A stretch of DNA of 44,225 bases. Origin: Thermoflexus hugenholtzii JAD2. Its GTDB lineage: Bacteria > Chloroflexota > Limnocylindria > Limnocylindrales > Limnocylindraceae. Of the stretch, positions 31,581 to 41,060 are shown piece by piece (positions within the stretch are counted from its first letter, which is position 1; every line of letters begins with the position of its first letter). The translations under genes and the position numbers were made by a program. The notes below the pieces were generated by a model that saw nothing but the letters and a program-made list of their open reading frames with translations, had not been told where the DNA came from and searched no databases. Location: the NCBI GenBank assembly GCA_945862225.1, contig CAMAXG010000004.1, positions 1-44,225 on the forward strand. Direction: 5' to 3'.

Positions 31581-32695
31581 TTCAAGCCACCCTTTCCAAT
31601 CTTCAGGGGGGCGAACTCACGCATACGTCGACGCGCAGGGAAGATCCCCTGTGGTCGCTTGAGCATCATCAGCACCAGCACGATGCCGTAGAGCACGTAC
31701 TGGAACTCGAGGAAGTCAATCTGGTTGAGGATCGGAATGTTGAAATTCTCAACGAGCGTGTTGAGCTGCTTGAGCAGGATGCTCTGGAAGAGATAGATGA
31801 TGAATGCGCCAGTGGCGACGCCGATGGTGTTCCCCATGCCACCCAGTACGACGGCGGCGAGGGCGCTGATAGAGACAGCGAAGCGGAACTGGTCGGGGGT
31901 GACGATCGTGATCTTTGCTGCGTTCACCACGCCGACGATGCCCGCGATCGATGCGCCCACAGCAAACGCCTGGAGTTTTGCAATCACGGTATTCACACCG
32001 GAAGATTCAGCAGCGAGCTCGTCTTCGCGAATGGCGTCCCAGGTGCGGCCAAGTCGAGAATCTTCGAGGCGATAAATCATGATCATGATCAGGGTGAAGA
32101 GCACGACCACCAGGCCGTACATCGGCCATGGGTTGATCAGGGTGAACTGCAAGATTCCTGGGATGTTCGGCTTGTCGATGCCACCGATTCCGTTCACGCC
32201 GTCGGTGAACTTATCGGCATTCATCAGGGTGATCGGCACGATCTCTCCGAAGCCGAGGGTCACGATCGCAAGGTAGTCACCGCGAAGTCGCAGGGTGGGT
32301 GCACCGAGCAGCACACCGAAGATGGCGCCAACGATGCCGCCCGCAAGCAGCATTGGCCAGAACGGAAGGTGAATGCCAGAGAACGGCGATGCTGCAAGGG
32401 CGTAGGTGTATCCGCCGAGCGCAAAGAAGGCGGCATACCCGAGGTCGAGCAGGCCGGCAAAGCCGATCACCACGTTGAGCCCCATCGCCAACATGGCGTA
32501 GATCGCTGCGGTAGTAAAGGCGTTCACCCAGGCATTCGTTGACTGAATGCCGTCGAACGGCGGCACACGGGTGAGGAGCGGCAGGGCAACGCTCAGCAGC
32601 ACGACCCCAACAAAGATGCCGAGGCTACGGTGCTTGCGGAAATACGCTCGCACCGGCGCGAATGGAGCGTTTACGGCATCGACGATGCGGCTCAT
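31577..32695 (-). CDS. livM: branched-chain amino acid ABC transporter permease LivM
   Basis: AIYAMLAMGLNVVIGFAGLLDLGYAAFFALGGYTYAL, LRGDYLAIVTLGFGEI, GRTWDAIREDELAAESSGVN. Confidence 0.95.
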   Translation of the reverse strand: MSRIVDAVNAPFAPVRAYFRKHRSLGIFVGVVLLSVALPLLTRVPPFDGIQSTNAWVNAFTTAAIYAMLAMGLNVVIGFAGLLDLGYAAFFALGGYTYALAASPFSGIHLPFWPMLLAGGIVGAIFGVLLGAPTLRLRGDYLAIVTLGFGEIVPITLMNADKFTDGVNGIGGIDKPNIPGILQFTLINPWPMYGLVVVLFTLIMIMIYRLEDSRLGRTWDAIREDELAAESSGVNTVIAKLQAFAVGASIAGIVGVVNAAKITIVTPDQFRFAVSISALAAVVLGGMGNTIGVATGAFIIYLFQSILLKQLNTLVENFNIPILNQIDFLEFQYVLYGIVLVLMMLKRPQGIFPARRRMREFAPLKIGKGGLK

Positions 32696-33708
32696 GCGCG
32701 GTCTCCCGAGTGTGAGCCGAGCAAGCCTGTTGGGCGGAAGACCAAGAAGATCACGAGGAGCGAGAAGACGACAGCGCCGCCCCAGCGGCCGTAGCCGAAG
32801 GCCGATGCGCCGACCTCAATGAAGGCGATCAGGAAGCCGCCGAGCGCAGCGCCTGCCGTGTTGCCGATACCGCCGAGCACGGCGGCGGTGAAGGCCTTCA
32901 GGCCCGACTGGAATCCGAGGTTGAAGCTGGTGTTGCCGTAGTAGAGGCCGTGGACCACACCGGCAGCGCCGGCCAGGCCGGAGCCGATCAGGAAGGTGAT
33001 CATGATCGTGCGATTGATGTCGACGCCCATGAGTGACGAGGCGTCGCGATCCATAGAGGTGGTGCGCATTGCGCGACCAGTTCGGGTGCGGGAGATGAAG
33101 AGCTGCAGGGCGAACATCAGCGCGACAGAGGCGGCGATCACAAAGATGTTCAGGAGGGGGACGCGGGAGCCCGAAACCTCGATTGACCACTCAATAGGCA
33201 CGAGCTGCGGCACGGTGACAATGGTTGGCCCGAAGAAGAACTGAATGACGTTCTGCAGGATGAAGCTCACGCCGATCGCGGTGATAAGGGGTGCCAGCCG
33301 AGGTGCGCGACGGAGTGGCCGGTACGCCAGTCGCTCAATGAGCGCGCCGACGATTGCCATGACGCCGATCGTGAGGGCGAAGAGCACCAGCACGCTCCCA
33401 GCCAGGAGGGGGATGTTCGTAATGGCTCCCTCGTTGCCCAAGAGGCTGCTGCTAATGAACATCGCCACGAAAGAGCCGACCATGAAGACATCGCCGTGGG
33501 CGAAGTTGATTAACTCAATGATGCCGTAGACCATGGTATAGCCGAGAGCGACGAGCGCATAGATCGCGCCGAGTGTGAGGGCATTCACGAACTGATCAAT
33601 ACCAAGAACAAAGAGCGCGAGCCCCAGGAAGGCGAAGATGCCGAACGGAAGGCGCGCGTTGGCAAAGGGGCGGCTGCTAGAGCTGCTCGTCACGTCGGCT
33701 GCTGCCAT
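32692..33708 (-). CDS. livH: branched-chain amino acid ABC transporter permease LivH
   Basis: LGAIYALVALGYTMVYGIIELINFAHGDVFMVGSF, FKAFTAAVLGGIGN-type motif (GLKAFTAAVLGGIGNTAGAALGGF). Confidence 0.95.
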   Translation of the reverse strand: MAAADVTSSSSSRPFANARLPFGIFAFLGLALFVLGIDQFVNALTLGAIYALVALGYTMVYGIIELINFAHGDVFMVGSFVAMFISSSLLGNEGAITNIPLLAGSVLVLFALTIGVMAIVGALIERLAYRPLRRAPRLAPLITAIGVSFILQNVIQFFFGPTIVTVPQLVPIEWSIEVSGSRVPLLNIFVIAASVALMFALQLFISRTRTGRAMRTTSMDRDASSLMGVDINRTIMITFLIGSGLAGAAGVVHGLYYGNTSFNLGFQSGLKAFTAAVLGGIGNTAGAALGGFLIAFIEVGASAFGYGRWGGAVVFSLLVIFLVFRPTGLLGSHSGDRA

Positions 33709-33809
33709 CGGTTCCCCCATTGGCAGCCCACGCGGGCTGCAGACTTGTTCTGTAGATAGTGCCGCTCAGCAGGAGATTCGGCAAGAGGGCGGGCCCCTGT
33801 AGGTGAAAC

Positions 33810-33847
33810 GAGGACCCCCACCGCCCTTGCGGGTGATGGGGGTCCTC
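33810..33847 (-). terminator. strong hairpin between livK and livH
   Basis: GAGGACCCCC...GGGGGTCCTC, perfect 10-bp outer arms plus inner pairing (CACC/GGTG). Confidence 0.75.
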
Positions 33848-33891
33848 ACGGTTGCCTATATCAGGCGCGTAGGTTCCCCTACGCGGCCGGA

Positions 33892-35097
33892 TTAGTTCCC
33901 GTAGTTGATCTCCTCAACGAACTTCCAAGCGCCGCCATCAACCTTGTACAGGGAGATGATGCGCTGGGTCGTGTCGCCGACCTCGTCGAAGCTGACCGCG
34001 CCAAGCACCGTCTCAAAGGCAGAGCCCTTGTCGACGACAGCAGCACGTACAGTCTCGCGGGTCACATCGCCACCGGTGACGGCGGCCTTGATGCCCTCGA
34101 CCAAGATCTGAGCGCAGGCGTAGCCAGCGAAGGCATAACCCTCGGCATCCTTGCCGTACTCAGCCTTGAACTTGGTGTTGAACGCGTCCTTGCCAGGAAT
34201 GTTCTCGATTGCAGCCTGTGATGCATAGCTGTTCTCAGCGTTTGCACCAGCGATTGCAACGTATGAACCCTCGCCCGTGCCGTCGTAGATGCCGTCAGCA
34301 CCGTAGAACGGCAGCGCGCCGAGGCCCGCCTGGGCAAGCGCGTTGCGGAAGAGTGGGGCGCCGTCTGACGTTACGCCACCGTAGAAGATCGAGTCAGCGT
34401 CGGCTGCCTTCGCGGCTGTCGCAACAGCAGAGAAGTCAGTCGTGCCCGTTGGGAGGCCGGTTCGGCCAACAACGGTGCCGCCATCCTTCTTGAACTGCGC
34501 CTCGAAGGCATCCGCTACACCCTTGCCATAGGCATCGGTGGAGTCGAGGATGTAGATCTTCGCAGCGCCATTCTTCTTGGCGTACACGGCAACGGCTGGA
34601 CCCTGAAGGTCGTCAGTCGTGGCAACGCGGACATAGTTCACAGCACGGCCGCCGCGAAGGGCTGCGCCGTCATCACCCTTGGTGAGTCCTGGCGCCGTAT
34701 TCGACGGTGAGCACTGAAGAAGTCCGGCCTCTGACGAGACTGGAATCTGTGCCTTACCCGAAGCCGAGTTGAACGGGCCAACAACAGCAACAACCGTCTC
34801 GTCACCGACAAAGGTCAGCATGTCTGCAGCGGCCTGGTCTGGGTTGTGTGCGCCTTCCTTGGCGTGGTCAAGAACCTTCGCCTTAAGGGTGTAGCCCTCA
34901 ATTGAAGTCTCCTTGATCGCAAGGAGTGCGCCGTCGCGAGCTGGGCCCGCTGACGCAAGGCTCGAGCCGTTGAGTGGGAGGCTAACCCCGATCGTCAACG
35001 TCTTACCCGCGGTGCTCGCCGTCGAGCCACCGCATGCAGCTGCGAGAATCGCAACTGCTGCAAGGGCGCTTAGGCCCTTCTTGTTTAAGACCTTCAT
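33892..35097 (-). CDS. livK: branched-chain amino acid ABC transporter substrate-binding lipoprotein
   Basis: Lipobox ILAAACGGS; TLTIGVSLPLNGSSLASAGPARDGALLAIKE...VVAVVGPFNSASGKAQIPVSSEAGLLQCSPSNTAPGLT; AGGAGG RBS. Confidence 0.94.
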   Translation of the reverse strand: MKVLNKKGLSALAAVAILAAACGGSTASTAGKTLTIGVSLPLNGSSLASAGPARDGALLAIKETSIEGYTLKAKVLDHAKEGAHNPDQAAADMLTFVGDETVVAVVGPFNSASGKAQIPVSSEAGLLQCSPSNTAPGLTKGDDGAALRGGRAVNYVRVATTDDLQGPAVAVYAKKNGAAKIYILDSTDAYGKGVADAFEAQFKKDGGTVVGRTGLPTGTTDFSAVATAAKAADADSIFYGGVTSDGAPLFRNALAQAGLGALPFYGADGIYDGTGEGSYVAIAGANAENSYASQAAIENIPGKDAFNTKFKAEYGKDAEGYAFAGYACAQILVEGIKAAVTGGDVTRETVRAAVVDKGSAFETVLGAVSFDEVGDTTQRIISLYKVDGGAWKFVEEINYGN

Positions 35098-35118
35098 GAG
35101 GTCCTCCTATCTGCTATT

Positions 35119-35137
35119 CCCAACCGTTCCGGTTGGG
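35119..35137 (-). promoter_or_regulatory. hairpin in the livK 5' leader
   Basis: CCCAACCG-TTC-CGGTTGGG, perfect 8-bp arms, just upstream of the AGGAGG RBS of livK. Confidence 0.5.
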
Positions 35138-35314
35138 CTCGCCTCTGTTTCGGACTACGTGATCACGACTCATCTACTGACGTAGATGTGACAGTGCGGC
35201 TGCGTCCGATGCAGTCGAGGAACGTCATCATGAAGGAGCGCGCGCTGCTACGCAACCTTTTCTTGCAGCTTTTGTGTGATTACGGGCCTTTATTAAGGAA
35301 TCAGAATCTTTCTT

Positions 35315-36163
35315 CTAGCGCCCTTCGGCAATAAGCAGTGCGCCCCCTGCTGAAAGGTCAACAGGTTGCAACCCAGTTGCAAGGTGAGCGGTGGCCAAGT
35401 TGCCGAGTCGTACGCCCCCGACCGCCGCGGATCCGATCGCCGTAGCGGTTGCGCCGTGTGGGCCCACCGTGATGTCGCCCACCCAAGGGCCGATTACCGC
35501 GCGAGCCGAGAAGTGGGGTGATGAGACCAGGAGCTGCTCGCCAGGCTTCTCCCAATTGATTGCGGTGGTACGCGTCGCCTGATGTTCCGCATCCGTCGCG
35601 CGGAGCGCCTCGGTCTGGTGGAGTGGTCGTGACGGGTCGTTGCGCCCCCAGTCGGCGACGCGATAGGTTCGGTCGGATCGCTGTTGCACCTCCCAAATAA
35701 AGAGGCCGGGCATCAGCGCATGAAGGCAGCCGGTCGGCACGTCGAACACATCGCCGCGCTGCACAGCGTGCCGAGCTAACAGTGGAGTGATGTCGGCGCC
35801 AGAGGCCAACGCGTTGGCGATATCGGCGCCCGAAACTGATGGAGCGCGTCCGAGGAGCAGCTCGGCTCCGGGTGCGGCCTCAAGTACAACCCACGCCTCA
35901 TGTTTACCGATCGCCTCTGCGCCGTGCATCACTTTGGCGAGATCGTCGTCAGGGTGGACTTGTACAGAGAGTCGATCTTGCACGTCGAGCAACTTCACGA
36001 GCACGCCACCCGGCAGCTCGTCGGCATCACCGAACCAGGCCTCGCCGATTGGGCCGCTCGGCGCGGTGTCGGGGGCGAGAGCACGAAGGCGATCACCACC
36101 CCACACACGTCCAACAAGACGCGGGGCGAGGAGCTGCGTGTCGCGCGGTGCCGACTCAGTCAT
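35315..36163 (-). CDS. manA: mannose-6-phosphate isomerase, class I
   Basis: RVWGGDRL, GPIGEAWFGD, LSVQVHPDDDLA, GKHEAWVVLEA, GDVFDVPTGCLHAL, WEVQQRSDRTYRVADWGR. Confidence 0.93.
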   Translation of the reverse strand: MTESAPRDTQLLAPRLVGRVWGGDRLRALAPDTAPSGPIGEAWFGDADELPGGVLVKLLDVQDRLSVQVHPDDDLAKVMHGAEAIGKHEAWVVLEAAPGAELLLGRAPSVSGADIANALASGADITPLLARHAVQRGDVFDVPTGCLHALMPGLFIWEVQQRSDRTYRVADWGRNDPSRPLHQTEALRATDAEHQATRTTAINWEKPGEQLLVSSPHFSARAVIGPWVGDITVGPHGATATAIGSAAVGGVRLGNLATAHLATGLQPVDLSAGGALLIAEGR

Positions 36164-36213
36164 GGGGAGAGTCTAGGCGAGGGGCCCAGCTGCGGAGGGG
36201 CTGATCGTGCGCG

Positions 36214-37437
36214 TTAGGCGAGCACGCTCGCGACCGCCTTGGCCACGATCGGAATCTTCGCGGCGGAGAGGCCCGCCATGTTGATGCGTCCACGCGCAAC
36301 GAGGTAGACCGCATGTTCGTCACGGAGGCGCTTCAGCTGGTCGTCGGTGAGGCCGAGGAGCGAGAACATGCCGTGATGCTTGAGCAGGTACGAGAAGTCG
36401 CCTGCCCCGGTGGCGGTCAGCGCAGTGGCAAACGCGGTGCGGCTCTCTGTAATGCGACTGCGCATTGCCGTGACCTCGCCCTCCCACTGCGCGCGAAGAG
36501 TGGCGTCGCCAAGAATCGTGGCCACGATCGCGCCGCCGTGTGCCGGTGGATTTGACCACATCGTGCGTACCGCCATGCGCGCATGCGATGCGATGGAGGC
36601 CGCTGCAGCATCATCGGCTCCAATGATTGCCAGGCTGCCGACGCGCTCGTTATAGAGGGCGAAGTTCTTTGACGAGCTGCTCGCAACGAGCACCTCGCAT
36701 CCGGTCGCCAAGAAGGCGCGCAGCGATGCGGCATCTTCGACCAGCCCTTCACCGAATCCTTGATACGCAAAGTCGAGGATCGGCAGAATGCCGCGGTGGG
36801 CAATCTGTTGCGCAATCTCGCTCCACTGCTCGGGTGTTGGGTCAATCCCTGTCGGGTTATGGCATGCGCCGTGCAGGATCATTGCGTCACCACCCTTCGC
36901 AGCGGCGATCGCATCAAAGAGTGCGCCGGTGTTCAGTGATCGCGCATCGTCGGTGGTCCAATCGTGGCGGCGTGCCGTGATGCGCGACGACTCAATGATC
37001 TGCGTGTGGTTGGGCCAGGTCGGCTCGCCCACCCAAATCTCTGCGCCGGGTCGCAGTCGCGAAACCAGATCAACAGCAAGGCGCACCGCGCCGGTGCCGC
37101 CCGGCGTATGGAGCATCTGGACGCGGTCGGCAGCAGCGGGCTCGATCTCTCCCCACGCCCCACCAACAGTGCGGAAGAGGAGTGATTTGGCAGCGGCCAA
37201 GTAGGCGGGATCTCCACTGATCGGCATGTAGAGTTTTGAGGTGGTTGAGGCGAGGAGGCGCTCTTCGGCCGTACGGACGCTCGGCAGGATCGGGGTGACC
37301 CCCTGCTCATCCATATAGACGCCAGCGGCGAGGTTGATCTTATGCGGACGTGTGTCAACACGGTGAAGCTCAACGATCCCGAAGATCGGGTCGGTGGGCG
37401 CGTCACTGATTCGTGCGGAGAGGGAGCCTTCAGACAT
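36214..37437 (-). CDS. aromatic-amino-acid/aspartate aminotransferase (TyrB/AspC type)
   Basis: DPIFGIVELHRVDTRPHKINLAAGVYMDEQG, LHGACHNPTGIDPTPEQW, ILDFAYQGFGEG, ASSSSKNFALYNERVG. Confidence 0.93.
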   Translation of the reverse strand: MSEGSLSARISDAPTDPIFGIVELHRVDTRPHKINLAAGVYMDEQGVTPILPSVRTAEERLLASTTSKLYMPISGDPAYLAAAKSLLFRTVGGAWGEIEPAAADRVQMLHTPGGTGAVRLAVDLVSRLRPGAEIWVGEPTWPNHTQIIESSRITARRHDWTTDDARSLNTGALFDAIAAAKGGDAMILHGACHNPTGIDPTPEQWSEIAQQIAHRGILPILDFAYQGFGEGLVEDAASLRAFLATGCEVLVASSSSKNFALYNERVGSLAIIGADDAAAASIASHARMAVRTMWSNPPAHGGAIVATILGDATLRAQWEGEVTAMRSRITESRTAFATALTATGAGDFSYLLKHHGMFSLLGLTDDQLKRLRDEHAVYLVARGRINMAGLSAAKIPIVAKAVASVLA

Positions 37438-37500
37438 GCGGCGAGTCTACCCGCGCGACGCGGGCGGCGCGTTTTGGCTCGCGGGCGTACGATCGCGCCG

Positions 37501-37773
37501 ATGAGCTTCTTTGACCTTGATCCGATCGGCTGGATGATCGTCGGCCTGCTGGCCGGCGGGCTCTCCTCGCTCCTCGTTGGCGGTCGTGCCGCGCGGGGCT
37601 GCCTCCCCAACATTCTGGTTGGCATTCTCGGCGGCATTGTGGGCGGCACCCTCGCAAAGGGAGCAGGCTACGGCGATCCAGGTGGATTCATCGGATCGGT
37701 CTTCGTGGCGCTGCTCGGATCCGTGATCTTGCGACTGGCGCTCGAATTCGTAGATCGGCGCCCCCGACGATGA
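37501..37773 (+). CDS. GlsB/YeaQ/YmgE-family small membrane protein
   Basis: IGWMIVGLLAGGLSSLLVGGRAARGCLPNILVGILGGIVGGTLA: transglycosylase-associated/GlsB pattern. Confidence 0.85.
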   Translation: MSFFDLDPIGWMIVGLLAGGLSSLLVGGRAARGCLPNILVGILGGIVGGTLAKGAGYGDPGGFIGSVFVALLGSVILRLALEFVDRRPRR

Positions 37774-38876
37774 GTGACGAGAAGGTCGTTGAGAAGCCAT
37801 TCAGCCCTGGTCTCGCCGGCGTGGTCGGCGCCGAAACCGCCGTCGGCTACGTCGATGGCGCCGCCGGACGACTTCTCTATCGTGGCTACCCAATTGAAGA
37901 GGTAGTCACCAAAGGAAACTATGCGAACGTCCTCGACCTCCTACTGACGGGCGAGTGGCACCCGAACGCCGATCTTGTTCCGGAGAAGGTGCCACCCGCC
38001 GTTCTCGCGGCACTTCGACTCCTCCCTGCCCACGCCCATCCAATGGATGCGCTGCGCACCGCCATTTCAGTCTGGGGCGCGGGTGAGCGACTCGGCTGGC
38101 CACCAACCGCCGACGAGGCGAAGCGCATTGCCGCCTTTGCGCCGTCGGCGCTCGCTGCATTCGCGCGACTGCGACAGGGACTTGAGCCCGTAGATCCGCA
38201 GCCTGGCCTTGGTATCGCGGCCGCATTCCTGCAGCAGCTCCACGATAAGGAGCCCGATCCGGCAACCGCCCGCGCGCTTGATGCCTACTTGATGGTGGGT
38301 GCGGAGCATGGTCTGAATGCCAGCACCTTTACCGCGCGCGTGATCATTGCAACGCGATCAGACATTGCTTCGGCAATCTGCGGCGCCGTCGGCGCGATGA
38401 AGGGGCCACTCCACGGCGGAGCACCTGCTGAGGTCATTGGCCAGCTCGGTGAGATCGGCTCCATTGATCGCGCCGAAGACTGGGCGCGCGGCAAGCTCTC
38501 ACGCAAGGAGCTGATCATGGGCTTCGGTCACCGCGTCTACCGCGCGTACGACCCGCGTGCCGCTGCGCTGCGCAAGGTTGCTGAAGCGATGCCAACGCGA
38601 CCCGCGTGGCTTGAGCTCGCAATCGGCGCCGAGGAGCAGATTCTCAAGGTGTTCGAGGAGATGAAGCCGGGCCGTGCGATGAAGACGAACGTGGAGTTCT
38701 ACGCCGCCGCCGTACTGCAGGGTGTTGGCCTGGTCCCCGATCTCTTCCCAGCAACATTCGCACTGGCGCGCATTGCCGGTTGGTCTGCGCATGCGATCGA
38801 GCAGGCTGGCGTCGACAAGCTGATTCGCCCCGACGCCAAGTACATCGGCCACGCGGAGCGACACCTCCCCGCCTAA
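37770..38876 (+). CDS. gltA: citrate synthase
   Basis: YRGYPIEEVV, LLLTGEWHP, VGAEHGLNASTFTARVIIATRSD, AIGALKGPLHGGAP-like (GAVGAMKGPLHGGAPAEV), GFGHRVYRAYDPRA. Confidence 0.96.
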   Translation: MSDEKVVEKPFSPGLAGVVGAETAVGYVDGAAGRLLYRGYPIEEVVTKGNYANVLDLLLTGEWHPNADLVPEKVPPAVLAALRLLPAHAHPMDALRTAISVWGAGERLGWPPTADEAKRIAAFAPSALAAFARLRQGLEPVDPQPGLGIAAAFLQQLHDKEPDPATARALDAYLMVGAEHGLNASTFTARVIIATRSDIASAICGAVGAMKGPLHGGAPAEVIGQLGEIGSIDRAEDWARGKLSRKELIMGFGHRVYRAYDPRAAALRKVAEAMPTRPAWLELAIGAEEQILKVFEEMKPGRAMKTNVEFYAAAVLQGVGLVPDLFPATFALARIAGWSAHAIEQAGVDKLIRPDAKYIGHAERHLPA

Positions 38877-38912
38877 CGCGCCAATCGGCACGCCGGCGGG
38901 TGTGTCAGTCAA

Positions 38913-39749
38913 TTAGTCTCGGCGCGACAGCCCCACGCTCAAGCCGGCTGCGCCAACGAGTGATGGAATCCCGAGCAGTGCGATGGCGATGAGCAGCGCG
39001 CTTAGGTCACTTGTCGTACCTACGCCGCCAACGTTTGCACGCTCTTCACCGTTGAGCGGCATAACGTCATACATCGCCTCAGCAAGCTCAAGTGTGCCAA
39101 CGCTGTTCTGGGCAACGAGGCCCGCCTCAGTCTGGCTAAAGGTCAGCGCGCCACCGAGGAGGATTGCGCTGAACGTTGTCTCTGCCGCGTTCAACTCCTC
39201 GCAGAACATCTTCGTGGAGAGGAGATCGCTCACGGTGAACGTGCCGTCGCTATTGGTGGTCACAGTGCCGCCAAGCTGATTGCATCCAACCGTTGCGCTA
39301 AAGCTGCCGTCATCACCGAAATACATCTGGCCAGCGATCACTTCGTAGCGAACGCCACTGAGTGATACCGCGAGGATGGCGAACTGTCGACCGAACGCTG
39401 GGACGATCTCACCGCCGGTTCGCGGGCAGTTCGTGCTTCCGTCGGATGTGATCCAGCAGGCGTCACCGCCAACAGGAGGATCCACTGGGAGCCCTGACTG
39501 GCACATGACTGGCACTGCGCCGGTGGGATCAGGTGCACATGGGTCTTCTGCGTCGACCGTCTGGATGTAGACGCACTCGGCGGGAGCACCTTTGGGGATG
39601 ACCGGGACGCCGTTAACGATCTCAACGGGTGGGCACTCCACGCCTGAAGAGGCCGGCACAGGGGTGACCTCGTCGGAAGCAGCCACAGGGCGCACGCTCG
39701 GCGCAATCAGTAGTCCAAGTATGAGAACGGCGGTGAGTACTCGGGTCAT
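38913..39749 (-). CDS. secreted or membrane-anchored META (HslJ-like) domain protein
   Basis: Signal peptide; YFGDDGSFSATVGCNQLGGTVTTNSDGTFTVSDLLSTKMFCEELNAAETTFSAIL (META motif with two conserved Cys); C-terminal TM followed by LSRRD. Confidence 0.72.
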   Translation of the reverse strand: MTRVLTAVLILGLLIAPSVRPVAASDEVTPVPASSGVECPPVEIVNGVPVIPKGAPAECVYIQTVDAEDPCAPDPTGAVPVMCQSGLPVDPPVGGDACWITSDGSTNCPRTGGEIVPAFGRQFAILAVSLSGVRYEVIAGQMYFGDDGSFSATVGCNQLGGTVTTNSDGTFTVSDLLSTKMFCEELNAAETTFSAILLGGALTFSQTEAGLVAQNSVGTLELAEAMYDVMPLNGEERANVGGVGTTSDLSALLIAIALLGIPSLVGAAGLSVGLSRRD

Positions 39750-39761
39750 AGCTGCCTCCTA

Positions 39762-39800
39762 CGGTTACGGGCCCGAAGGGGCCCCTCGCTACCGTAACGC
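39762..39800 (-). terminator. imperfect GC-rich hairpin downstream of the DinB-family gene
   Basis: ACGGTTACGGGCCCGAAGGGGCCC...TACCGTAACG: nested inverted repeats, approximate boundaries. Confidence 0.45.
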
Positions 39801-39825
39801 TTGTGAGGCGAGATCAGTTCCCCGC

Positions 39826-40296
39826 CTAGAGCTCCCCGCGCAGCGCCTTGGCGAGCTGCTCGCCATGGTCGAGGGGGTGCTTGGAGTAGATCCGTAGCCA
39901 GTCATCGAGCGTGAAGCGCCCGCGCTCGCTGTGCTCCGCATGGCGGGCCAGGTCCGCCTCGGTGAGGTGCTGGAGCACGTTGAAGGTGCCCGCCCGCACC
40001 GCCGAGAAGACGGCGAGGGACGTCTCAATGGGATCGGTCTCATAGCCGAGCGCTGGGCTCGCCGCCCATGCTCCTTCGTCGTATCCCTGAATAAGGGAGC
40101 CAGCCGGCTCGGCAACCAGGCGTCGTAGCCGCGCGTACGACTGCGCCTCGCTGTCGGCCAGGTGATGGATCACCTGCCGCGGCGACCAGCCCTCTGGATG
40201 CTTGGCGTCGAGCTTCAGGTGATCAAGCCCAGCGACCTGCTCTTCGAACGCCTTCGTTGCCGCCTGATAGGCCGCGACGCGTTCGGCGAAACTCAC
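39826..40296 (-). CDS. DinB/YfiT-like superfamily protein
   Basis: GTG start overlaps the upstream stop; LDAKHPEGWSPRQVIHHLADSEAQSYARLRRLV...RFTLDDWLRIYSKHPLDHGEQLAKAL carries DinB-type His residues. Confidence 0.82.
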   Translation of the reverse strand: MSFAERVAAYQAATKAFEEQVAGLDHLKLDAKHPEGWSPRQVIHHLADSEAQSYARLRRLVAEPAGSLIQGYDEGAWAASPALGYETDPIETSLAVFSAVRAGTFNVLQHLTEADLARHAEHSERGRFTLDDWLRIYSKHPLDHGEQLAKALRGEL

Positions 40297-41042
40297 TTGC
40301 CGGTGACCCAATTGATCATGTTCGACATCAGCGGCGCAAAGCCGTTCCACTGCACGAATGGCTCTGGGCACCAGTGTGGGCCAATGTCCGACGTCCAGAC
40401 GAGTGATCGACCCTTGCCAACCTGTGCGGTGGCAATGAGCGGATCGCCACCGACTGAGGCAACGAGTGTTGCGCCAGGCTTCAGCACCACCTTGTTGTAG
40501 CCGAGCAGTGCTGGCATGCCAGCAGGAACACCGGCGAGCACTGGGTGGCTCGCATCAACGATGACTGGCTGCGCACCCTCTGGTGCCTCAACGCGATCGT
40601 CGTGGGTGAGGCAGGTCACTGGAAGCACGCGCTCGACGGCACTGCCAGCGAAGCGCGCCTTCGCTTCAAAGCCTTGGAAGCTGAGGTAGCCGCCGGCCAT
40701 GATCAACGCGCCGCCGTTCTCCACCCACTCGGCGAGAAGCTTCAAGCGATTCGGCGTTGACTTCCCCTGCAGCCACGTTTCAATTGGGAGCAAGAATGAG
40801 TTGGTGCCAATGTCGCTGAGAACGATCACGTCGTACTTGCTCAGCTCTGCAGCGGTATGCGGGAACTTTGCTGGCACGTCGTGCGCGTACATCTGCTCGA
40901 CCTCGTGACCCTTGGAGCGAAGGGCGCCGTTGTACCAATCGGCACCGGAGTGGAAGGTGACACTGGTGAAGGAGTCGAACCCCTTGTAGTGCGTCGCCTC
41001 AGATACCCATGACTCCCCAACGAGCAGAACGCGCTTTCCCAT
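40293..41042 (-). CDS. putative glutamine amidotransferase-like (PF07090-type) protein lacking a Cys nucleophile
   Basis: MGKRVLLVGESWVSEATHYKGFDSFTSVTFHSGADWYNGALRSKGHEVEQMYAHDVPAKFP...GGALIMAGGYLSFQGFEAKARF...SDIGPHW. Confidence 0.75.
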   Translation of the reverse strand: MGKRVLLVGESWVSEATHYKGFDSFTSVTFHSGADWYNGALRSKGHEVEQMYAHDVPAKFPHTAAELSKYDVIVLSDIGTNSFLLPIETWLQGKSTPNRLKLLAEWVENGGALIMAGGYLSFQGFEAKARFAGSAVERVLPVTCLTHDDRVEAPEGAQPVIVDASHPVLAGVPAGMPALLGYNKVVLKPGATLVASVGGDPLIATAQVGKGRSLVWTSDIGPHWCPEPFVQWNGFAPLMSNMINWVTGK

Positions 41043-41060
41043 GAGCTCCCCCTTCTGGCG

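Noticed and set aside
31556-32542. 328-aa plus-strand ORF opposite livM
   Set aside because: Fully antisense to a clear LivM gene; composition (His/Asp/Glu/Gly-rich, no domains) is typical of GC-rich antisense shadow ORFs.
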